Source: Bugula neritina (lineage: Eukaryota; Bryozoa; Gymnolaemata; Cheilostomatida; Bugulidae). From it: DNA of 64,000 nucleotides. A program made the translations under genes and the position numbers. Shown in pieces: positions 50,185-59,803 of this stretch; the first letter of the stretch is position 1; every line of letters starts with the position of its first letter. The stretch covers positions 20,748,628 through 20,812,627 of the forward strand of contig OZ037767.1 in assembly GCA_964035545.1 (NCBI GenBank). Direction: 5' to 3'. Below the pieces are notes generated by a model. The model saw nothing but the letters and a program-made list of their open reading frames with translations. It did not search any database and was not told the origin of the DNA.

Positions 50185-50389
50185 TACTTCCCAAAATACA
50201 CTGTACTTCCCATAATACCCTATACTTCCCATAATACACTATACTTCCCATAATACACTATACTTCCAATAATACACTGCACTCCCCATAATACACTGTA
50301 CTTCCCATTATACACTATACTTCCCATAATACACAGTACTTCTCATAGTACACAGTACTTCCCATAATACACTGTACTTCCCATAGCAC
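50185..50389. repeat. 20-bp minisatellite, about ten copies
   Basis: Units of TACTTCCCATAATACACTGT with few differences. It begins about 30 bp past the last confirmed coding base of the STI1-like gene. On the minus strand the exon frame stays open into the array for about 34 codons before a TAG. Confidence 0.9.
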
Positions 50390-50420
50390 ATTCCAGAAAA
50401 ATACACAATAGATAACCAAC

Positions 50421-53366
50421 CTCTGAGCCTCGGTGTGATCTTCTTTAAAACTCCGTATCAACTCCATAATATTGTCTGATTGTAAAATTTCTACTAATTG
50501 AGGATTCGATAATATCTAAAAATAAAATATATAAATATATACATATATGTGTATATGTAAAGGCTACTTAATGGGCCTCAATATACACCTGGCAATGAAC
50601 CTGAGATATTATGAATATCAAATTAAGAATAAAATAATCTGTGATATTTAACCACTCTGAATTAACTTTGACTTTTCATACATACCTGTCTAACCTTAGC
50701 ATCTTCTTCAGCTTCCTTTTGACTTTGAGCAGATGGTTTGGGTACTGATTGGCGACGAGTAGACTTGACTTCCTTTATTAGCTCCTCCTTCCTTTCAGTA
50801 GTGGGTGGAGCTTTCGGGACGCCCTTGACATTGTCAGCTACCCCTATAGATGCCTCATGCAAGTTTTCATAATGGTTACCTGAAAATCATAGAATGATGT
50901 TGTTAGCATAATTTCTGAATAATAACTAAAACCACGAGATAACAGTTCCATCTAAAGCTGCCGGGCTATAAACAATGTAAATAACATTTAATTTTCAAAA
51001 ATATCAAATAGTTATTAAATTTAGACACACAAACCTAAGACATCACAGAACTCCTTAAAGAACTCTTGGATATACTTATCATGTTGATAAGTGAGCAGAG
51101 CTTTGTCGGGGTTAGCCTGAAACTCCTGGAGCGCTCGCTCACACCGGGGGTCAGCCATCATGTTCATCAAGTTCTCGTTGTTACCCAGTTTATTTAGGAG
51201 GTCTTCCGTCAGCCAAGCGTCTATAAAAAATCAGCACTACATGTGTGAACAACTAAATTAATACTTAATTTCCAACAAATCATGTAGATTTCTATCATGA
51301 CACACTGACACATGACACACACTGACACATGACACACTGACACATGACACACTGACACATGACACACACACTGACACATGACACATTGACTATTTTGTCT
51401 AGCTATCCTTAGGCTCTACAACTAAACCAGTTACCTGTTTTCTGAAGTTGATCCCTCATCTTCTGCACTTCCTGCAGAACCAGACGATCGCCTCCCTTGG
51501 AAGGATTAGATTTGATATGAGGCATTTCTGCAGACAGCGTGACTGATGAATCTGTAAGTTTTCCTCCACCTGACGTTTGCTTCTTACTTTCTAAACCAGC
51601 AGCCAAAAACCCTTTCTTCATTCCGCCGAAACCGCAGGCCGAAGAGCTACCGGCATTGTGAGTCGGTGATTCTGTGATTGGTTTAGAAGGCTTAGCCTTA
51701 ACAGTCTGTTGAGCATTGTTAATTTTTTTATTAGTTTGAGTTGAGGCCTGGGTGGAGATGTTTTTAGTCTCCACCGATGTAGATTTCGGCTTTTTTTCTA
51801 CTTTTGCTTTCAGTGCTGATAGCTTATTAATGACTTCTGTCATATCCTCCAAAGGAGGAGGCAAATCTAAATGAAAATAATGGGTGCATTTATAAATGGT
51901 AGTTGGTAATTCTTTTTTCATTTCCATAATCAAGAAACTGTATAACGCATCATATATAAACTATGTGCTAGGGACTACTGTATTAATTATACATATATAA
52001 GAACTATACAAAGAACCTATTATTAGCTGCTGCAGGGGAGTATAAGCCACAAAAAAGTAATGGCGATAAACCTCACTTCTAGCTTACAAAAAAGATTACT
52101 TATATAGCCTACAACTACACTAACTCTAAATTATCACTAAAAGTATGTTAAGAATAGGTATAACTCCAATAGTAACTGCTAACATCAGAATGTGTAAGAT
52201 CAGCTGTAAAAAGAATATAAGTGATGGCGAAGCCAACTAAATGGTTTCAAATATATCAGAGTAAATATGATATAATTAATTACATTAACTCACAGACTCA
52301 AGTGACTGTGAGTAGCATTAAGTTTAACAGTATTATTATTAGTATGTTTTACAAGTACAAACCAGCAACTGTAATAGTATACTGTCACTATACTATAACT
52401 ACAAACATTGCAACTACATTTGTAATACTAATATTATTACACTCTAAATACATCTTATTGTTATCAAAATTTGTAATAGTATTAAATTGTTAACTTGTCA
52501 ATAAGCAATAGTTGTAGTGATAGTAAAACTAAATGCAATAACTGTAAGAATAATAAAAATTACTAATTAGACCAGTTTTAATTTAATTTTATTATGATAA
52601 TCATAATAATAATTACAATGATTATAATTATTTTCATAACAATTTAAATATGACAACTAATATGAATATCACATTTATGATCATAATGTCAATGATAAGA
52701 TTATTTATAAATTTTATATCATTATAATTATTCTTATGATCATGGTTGACATTATAAGACGAAGAGTTAGAGTGAGTTGCTTTTAGTAATACTGTTAGTG
52801 TTACCCTTTGACTTAGTTTTGCAGTTAGTCACTAAATAAGTGTTACTGTTGGTGAGTGTTACATTTACAGTTACTGTATCACTATCACTATAAGTATAAC
52901 TTAATATAGTTATAAAATTAAGTATAACTTTAACTGATAACTCATAACTGCTACAGTTGAAGTTAAACTTAGTCTTACTCTTAGAGTTACACTCACTGCT
53001 AAACTTAAACAATCACTCTTAATGTGAGTGCCATTGTTAGACGTAGAGTAAATCTATCTAAGAGTAAATGTTCATGCAATATGAATACTAAAGGTAAAAG
53101 TAAATCAAGAGTTGAGTAAAACAAATTGAAATTCATTGCGATTGTCATTGTGATTGACTACGAGTAAAATAAATCTTAACAGCTTTAGATAAATATAAGA
53201 CTAAGATGATAGCCAAAGATTCTATGATCCTGAAATAAAGCCCACAGAATTCGGTGTGTATTTTACCTAATATGAAGTAATGTTAGAATTAAAGTAAGCT
53301 AAAGTTTGGTTATTAAAATAAAAAATAACTATAAACAAACAACTGACCTTCACCTTCCTCAGCCAT
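50421..53366 (-). CDS. Protein with STI1/HOP-like DP segments (C-terminus unresolved)
   Basis: Coding exons: 53366-53348, 51866-51435, 51220-51035, 50879-50686, 50515-50421. All borders are GT-AG and the phases are consistent (1,1,1,0, then 2). Start MAEEGEDLPPPLEDM. Residues about 20-150 are Lys/Ser/Thr-rich and look disordered. Residues about 151-212 form a helical segment, WLTEDLLNKL, MADPRCERALQEFQANPDKA, IQEFFKEFCDVLG, with the Asp-Pro and Asn-Pro pattern of DP/STI1 domains in HOP, HIP and related Hsp70/Hsp90 co-chaperones. A charged linker (213-277) leads to ILSNPQLVEILQSDNIMELI, a second such motif. No TPR repeats are present, so it is not STIP1 itself. Role as a chaperone adaptor is inference. 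The last donor (AGAG|GTTGGT) is weak and the final exon was not found. Confidence 0.75.
51299..51390. repeat. Minisatellite GACACATGACACACTGACAC in STI1-like intron
   Basis: Short array of 16-20-bp units within the intron between exons 2 and 3 of the STI1-like gene. Confidence 0.85.
52250..53160. repeat. Cryptically simple AT-rich block in STI1-like intron 1
   Basis: Words such as GTTACTGTATCACTATCACT, AAGTATAACTT and ATAATTATTATGAT recur irregularly. Short ORFs on both strands reflect the low complexity. Confidence 0.55.
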
Positions 53367-53699
53367 TTTGACGGAATGATACGTATTTTTTTGAGCAACT
53401 TCAGTTTGCTAAATATACTTGACTATTTATTTTAGATTTTGATTTTTGCAACTAAACTTTATTTACTTTATAATTTTAATGAAAGAATTGTTTATCTAAA
53501 AATAACATATGTATCTTATTTAAATTTTAGACATAACACGATAGGTGAAAATTATTTGTTTATGCGCAATAGCTTCTAAGTTGCTACAAAAATCACCACA
53601 TGAGATTATGTTTAGTACATGTGCTTTTTATCGTTATTTCGGCTATAGAAGTTTAGGGTTACACGTGAGAAATAAATTCATTTAGATTTAAGGACTCTA

Positions 53700-54320
53700 A
53701 TTAATCATTATTGTTATTAATATTCAACAGTATTATATTTGTTTTTTTGTTATGAGTGTACTATGAAAAATTATCGTGTGTAATGTTAAATTTAGTTATG
53801 ATTAATAATATTATAAATAATTAATATTATTATATTTTTATAATATTAATAATCTTAAATTTAATAGTGAATTGAATTCTATTAAAATAGTGATATTAAT
53901 ATAATAATCACTATAAATTAAGATGTAATGATTATCAAAATGATGACCATTATGATTATCATTATGATAGTCATAATGAGAATGATAATCATTGTCATTA
54001 TAATTATTTATTTTATTTTATAATAATTAAATTTTAATTTATATTAATAATCATGCACCATAAATATAATATACTTATAGGTGATAATATTAATTTTGAT
54101 GATGTAAGACTGAAAGTGAAACTAAAAGTAAAACGAAATATTTTATAATTATTGTTTTTAATTTAAATTTTAATCTATTATTTAACTTGAAGTTTTAGTT
54201 TTACTTTAACAGTTAAACTTGAAGTTTATGTTTTAATATATGTTAATAATTATAATATTAATAATAGTTGATAATCATACAAATAGCAATACTAATAATA
54301 ATAAGTAACAGTAAATGTAA
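53700..54320. repeat. Cryptically simple AT-rich block with a long hairpin
   Basis: Same style as the preceding block. It includes near-palindromic sequence at about 53950-54000 (ATGATTATCATTATGA, then TCATAATGAGAATGATAATC) that could fold into a hairpin. It lies upstream of the STI1-like start codon. Confidence 0.55.
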
Positions 54321-54329
54321 TAGATCAGA

Positions 54330-54874
54330 AATTATTCGATGTGATCACGCTGACACTTGACCACCCTAAACTTAAGAAAGAAGGGGTGTGCTGCCTATGG
54401 GTAAAGTTATACCGTAATTATAATATAAATATGTTGGCCAGTCATTGTTCTTGGACAATAGACATACAGTTAGTAGTAGTACTGGTTGGGCTGTATTGTC
54501 TGACTGAAAGTGAACAGGAGCTTAATCTTATTTCTATGTGGAGATCTCTGAGTTAATGCCTCGATGGTAACTAATCTTTAGATCCCTGATAATTATAATC
54601 AAGAGAAAAGTGTTCAGTACTGATTGGGGCTTTTCCCTTGCGAAGGATTGCGTCTGCAGAGTGCTGCTTGTTGACTTGTTCGGCAGCTCATCATAGGCAA
54701 AGCTGAGAGCGTGATTTTCTTCTTTTGCCAGAATCGTCAGAAGGAGATCATTGTGTCTGGTTTTCAAGGGACTGTAGGTAGAGTTTATTCATGGCGTTTT
54801 GGCATTCACTTGTATTTTTTCCAAGTCCGAAATATCCTTGCTGGTTGGGTCCCAAACTGCGCTGGCAAGCTAAC
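54330..54874. other. Unassigned GC-richer stretch left of the transposon
   Basis: Less AT-rich than its surroundings. Minus-strand frames read AKEENHALSFAYDELPNKST and, nearer the transposon, GTQPARIFRTWKKYK. Neither has splice partners. It might be a worn element or an exon of an unknown transcript. Confidence 0.3.
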
Positions 54875-54877
54875 TAA
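54875..54877. repeat. Target-site duplication TAA, left copy
   Basis: Immediately abuts the left terminal inverted repeat. Its partner is at 58455-58457. Confidence 0.6.
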
Positions 54878-55924
54878 AGGCCTGGCCTCACAATCGTGAA
54901 AATTACACGAAATCGTGTGACGATTTTGACCAGCCACACACTCGTCAGACGAAACACATAATAAATGTGACCTCCCACCACAAAACAGGGAACGTTGGTC
55001 AGTTTTTAAAATTGAGTTATTAGTATAGAGTTATAGAGCAGATCTGTGCAATCGTTTTGCAATTTATTTGAAGTCTCTAGTGCAAATAGAACTCGAGATA
55101 TTGATATTCAAAAGCCTTGGCGTTTTTAAAACAGTCAATTCACGTTTTTGAGAAATTCGCTTTTAAAGTAAGCAAGTCAGGAATAATTTATGGATTATTT
55201 GTTTACATTTGTCAAGCCTTAGCAACGGGCCTTTTTATTCTAGCAAACTGGACAAATTTGGTATCAAAACATTTGTCCAAGTATGGGCTTTCAGCTCCAC
55301 AGTTTCTTACGTTTCCTAAACAAAAAATTAGGTCAAAGATGGCCGCCAAACCTGTTGTAACTTTATTTTCCCGAATAGCTATTAAATTGTGATAACAGTT
55401 GAAAATTTTGCTACTTTCAGCACATATAAGGACCTTTAAGCACTTTTTTGCACCGACATTCATTTGAACCAACTAAGTTAACTAGGTGTCATATGAAACA
55501 AAATGGCAGCCATTTCCTGTTTTACGTTTGCTATTTTCCTCATCATTAATATCTCATGTAACATGTCCAACTGTAGCTATTGGGCCATGCCATTCGATAG
55601 TATCAATTGTTCCATGAGTAAAAATCATATGAGAGAGTCATTCAACTATTGTGATATTATGCAAAATTTATTCAGTCATACATTTACAATGTAGAGTGAT
55701 CAAAAGTTACATATAGCAAGTGGGTCAGTTGAGATATTGAGTATCCATACAAGAAAATAAGGTATAAGTTTCTTTTAAGTTATATTTATCCATTGATATT
55801 TGCATTTAAGATATTAAATCAATTATTATAAACAAATAAAAGTTTAGAAATTCAGCATAGATGAAACTTAAATTAATTCATATAGCAGAAAGACTGCTTA
55901 GGTGATTCTTATGGTCTCTGAATC

Positions 55925-56490
55925 TATGTCTTATATCCCTCATAGCTTGAGTTTACAGAGTATAAGCACATAACCAGAAGAGCGACAAGAGCTTCATTGC
56001 TGCTACAAACGAGATTCCAGTAGTCAAAGTTGATAGATGCTGCTACTATAAATCTACCCTGTTCATCTAGCCACTTAGACCTGCAATTATAATATTAAAC
56101 TTATTTTTAGATTATAAAAAAGAACAATAGTGCATTAGAAATTAAATCTGGCTATAAAATGTAATTGTTTCAACACCATTTAACTACTATATTACAGCAG
56201 CTAATAATTATTGAGCAATTTATCAACATTTAAGTTTATAGCGAGTTTGAAGGCACATTTGCAAACTAGTTATTTATAAAATTTCTGAGCATAATGAAAT
56301 ACTAGACACCTTTTTTCGAATAAAATTAGCAGAAGCTATAAGCTTGCAAGCGGTAGCTCTCCAAATGCAGGGAGTCCGGATCACAAGTGTAAGAATGATA
56401 GGTTATATGCAGCATGCTCTTGAGCTGTATAGGTGACATACCAAACAGCACCTCATCGACAAGTTTCATCATGTTGCCCTCACATCTTCA
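55925..56490 (-). CDS. Two exon-like reading frames inside the transposon
   Basis: Minus strand. At about 56471-56325 an ATG-started frame reads KLVDEVLFGMSPIQLKSMLH, then ITYHSYTCDPDSLHLESYRL, before a stop. At about 56083-55930, following an acceptor (ATAATTGCAG), the frame reads SKWLDEQGRFIVAASINFDY, then WNLVCSSNEALVALLVMCLY, before TAG. Their composition is far less biased than the AT-rich DNA around them. I could not join them in phase and do not recognise either. They may be the remains of a transposon-encoded protein or captured host exons. Confidence 0.3.
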
Positions 56491-56499
56491 CTTTCCTAA

Positions 56500-57660
56500 A
56501 ATGTAAATAATGTTATATTCATAAATAATAATCATGATGTAATAATAATTTTCCTATTGCCATCAAAAATTAAGTCATTTGAATATTTAGCATGTTTGAA
56601 TCGGCAGTACTAAAGCAATGAGCTTGGATTTGAAAAACAAAACAACTAATTAATCAATATACTATTTAATATTCAATTCAAAGTGAGTAGACAGAACTAG
56701 CCAAGTAGCAACAAAACCTACTAAATATAGCTACTGCAAAATCAAATAGATATAATAAATAAATTAGCATAAGTAGTAGTACTCTAATTTTATTTTGGAA
56801 AGTCTTGTGCTATGCGAGTGATGTATTATAATAAATAACTATAAGATTTAAACTAAGGGTAGCTGTAAGTGTAAAGCTGACAGTGACTAACAAGAAGTGA
56901 CTTGATTTTGACATCACTATTATTGTTGTTTTAATCTTAAAGATCTTAATCACTGTTATGAATATTATTATACTTAAACTTATTCAAATTGAATCACATT
57001 CTATAGTTCAGTATGAGTATAGATTATGCTAAATATTCAATATCAATATAAAATAGAATTGAACTTCAACAGTGGCACTCACACTGACAGTGCACCAGTT
57101 AACACGCCTAGACTTATAATTTCTATAAATAATCAATATGAGTATGAACATCGAAAACTATGAACTTCAAGTTAAACTTAATAATAATATAATATTTAAT
57201 AGAAATATCACAAGAACTAACTAGTAGTAATAGTGTAATACTGCACCATATTCAATAGTATTATCAATATGAGTATGAACATTTTATTTTATATAAAAAT
57301 AAAACACTCCATACTAAAAAGTTAAAGTTAAAAATATTATCATTTAGTTTCTAGCAACTGCTATTGAAAGTAAAAAAACATTTGACCTACATAGGCTAGA
57401 GTAAATCACTGTATCAAAATGAAAATGTTTTATTATTATTAATACAAATAAGTAAGTAACTCGAATTGATTTTATTATATTTAAAATTAAAATTATTAAA
57501 TTTAACAACTAAAACACTATGACTAGAAGTAGAAGTATAACTGTATTAGTATTACTATTAGTATAACTATTACTATAAGTTAATAATAATAAGTACTAGT
57601 AATCTATATAATCATTTTGTTGCATAATTGAGCTTTTTTCAGTATAATTACCTGCTTTGT
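56500..57660. repeat. Cryptically simple AT-rich interior of the transposon
   Basis: Iterations of GTATTAGTATTACTATTAGT and AACTTCAAGTTAAACTTAAT-like words, in the same style as the blocks outside the element, fill its middle. Confidence 0.5.
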
Positions 57661-58454
57661 AGTGATTTATTCATGAAGTCCAAAGATAAAGATCAATAAT
57701 TAAGGTATTATTAAAATACAGCTAAGTAATCAGTTGCATTACAAGCTAACGTCTTTGCAGCCAGCGCCAAAATTAACTATTACTAAACTTAGTTTCAGAA
57801 GTAGACTTCTTATTTAGCGAACAGAATGCGTATGCAACCCTTACTAAACAAAGATTTAATTGTAGGATTCTTCGCTATAAAATGTCTTAATTTCAATTTC
57901 GTAATTGTAAAGATAACTCCGAGTCAACTTGACTACGATCCGCCATTTTGAAAAAATATTTAATCCATAGTTACCAACTTTAAAGTCAATTTTGAGGCTG
58001 AAGGAGTTAGCAAATGCTTGCGAAAATATGATATTTAAAATCCTTGAGTTTTTCTGTATAGGAAAAGTTCAAAATCTAAGAACTGGCAAAAAATTTCAAT
58101 TTTTGGTTTTTCCAAATTAAACCTTCATTTACTACACTTCATATGTGCCGCCAAGTTCCCGGTTTTGTCGTGATGGGTCACAAATAGTCCGTGAATGAGT
58201 CTTGCACAAGGTACAAACAGCAGAAAATTTTCAAATAGAGAAACGTGGTAGAAATGAAATAATTACTGTTGCTAAAATTCTATTGACCGATCAAATGGTA
58301 CTTATCGTCGATTGTGATTTTTCGTCCATCGTCATCGTTCTGTACACCCAACAATGACGATTTCGTTTGAATTCCCTCAAATTTTCCCGTACTAATAATT
58401 TTTCATGTCAAATAGACGATTTTTTGTGATTCTCATGATCGTGTGGCCAGGCCT

Positions 58455-58457
58455 TAA
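58455..58457. repeat. Target-site duplication TAA, right copy
   Basis: Immediately abuts the right terminal inverted repeat. Confidence 0.6.
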
Positions 58458-58459
58458 AG

Positions 58460-59800
58460 GTGCGATAGGCACAGTCATACCCCTTCTTGGTCTGTTGTCA
58501 GTTATGATTGTGAAAGTGAACCTCAGTCTCGCACTAAAAGTTAAATGAAGTCAAACCTAAAATTAAATGTTCTTGCGCTTGACTTTGAGTTGTAGTTGAC
58601 TGGTAGACTTCTAGTTATGTTTAAAGTTGAAGTAAAAATTCAATTTAAAGTAAGAGTTAGACTTAGTGCAGAGCTATTGTTGTATTCCAAATGTTTTTGT
58701 CTTTGATATGATTGTGGACAGGATGCCTTGCCTATGTCCCATCACTCATTGCAGTTTATCACATTGACATCCTCTGATGCTCATTGGCATATAGTGTTCA
58801 TAAAGTTAGATTTGTGATAAGTGTAGCTATAGGTTGAGTATAGGCACCAATATAATTTTAAAATAAATTTAAAATTAACTTGAAATTTGACATTAAGTGA
58901 TCAAGCAATTTGTGTCTGTTAGATTTACTTTTAGTGATACACTTGTACACTATTGCTATACATGCATTCTTAAATTAGTTATACTGAATACTTGTTTCAC
59001 AAATTTTAGTGCCAATCATAAGAATTGTTAGAACACAAAAATGCTCTTGTCACTGGGCTACCATAGAATGAGTTAATCATGCCATGAAACAGGAGTCAGT
59101 TGGCGATAGTTGACAGAACATAATTAGTATTTGATAACTTCTGTTTAGTAATATTTATTGTGTTGACTAGCTCCACCACCAGTTACTGTTGATACTGTTT
59201 TTCTTCTTTGTCTACTTTAAATCCCAATCGGACTTTAACTGTTCCATTTTTTCAGGTTTTGTAATCTAATTAAGTAGCGTAATAGTTTTATTATGTGTAA
59301 CTATAAGTCTAGTATAGTCATTTGTACCTGGTGAATCTGATACGACCAGCCACACCAATCATTGACTACAACTATGAATAAGATTATTCCAGTATTGAAC
59401 CTCTAGTTTCATAAGTAAATTATTAATTACAGTATTAATTGTTATTTTCTTTAATCTGCTTCTTGTGTCACTAACCATCATAATTTACAATACAAACCCA
59501 AGTGTGAAAAACAACTAGTAATCAATTATAAAAGTTATAGCATAATTCCCTAGTTTTTACATTCATCTTATGAAGATGAGTTGAATTATAAAAGAACTTA
59601 ATGACATTGAATGATGACCAATCTTTACTGGTATATGGCTATATGCTCTATATGTAGTTTGATATGTTAATTCACGAAACATGTGTATGCCAAAAGAAGA
59701 ATTATATATGCAATAATTTCACCATATGAGGTTTGGTATATTTTGTAAATGGTTATTGCAATATATTCATTTTGTAGCTTTTTGTGACTCATAGTAAATT
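58460..59800. other. Interval between the transposon and DDX18
   Basis: The first 200 bp contain more GACTTTGAGTTGTAGTTGAC-like simple-sequence words. The rest is AT-rich without ORFs, and it must hold the DDX18 promoter. No clear TATA box or CpG-rich stretch is visible near 59804. Confidence 0.5.
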
Positions 59801-59803
59801 AAA

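Larger units (their letters stand above)
54878..58454. mobile_element. 3.6-kb DNA transposon with terminal inverted repeats, TAA target duplication
   Basis: Left end AGGCCTGGCCTCACAATCGT and right end (reverse complement) AGGCCTGGCCACACGATCAT are inverted repeats, with about 36 of the first 43 bases matching. A second inverted segment lies inside them: 54967-55000 (CACAAAACAGGGAACGTTGG) pairs with 58150-58182. TAA flanks both ends (54875-54877 and 58455-58457). A 3-bp TWA-type duplication and GGCC-rich ends fit the PIF/Harbinger group. I see no DDE transposase, so it is probably non-autonomous or carries decayed cargo. Confidence 0.75.

Noticed and set aside
55117-55472. ORFs on both strands near the left end of the transposon
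   Set aside because: No domain and no transposase motif. The two strands are equally open, which points to composition rather than coding.
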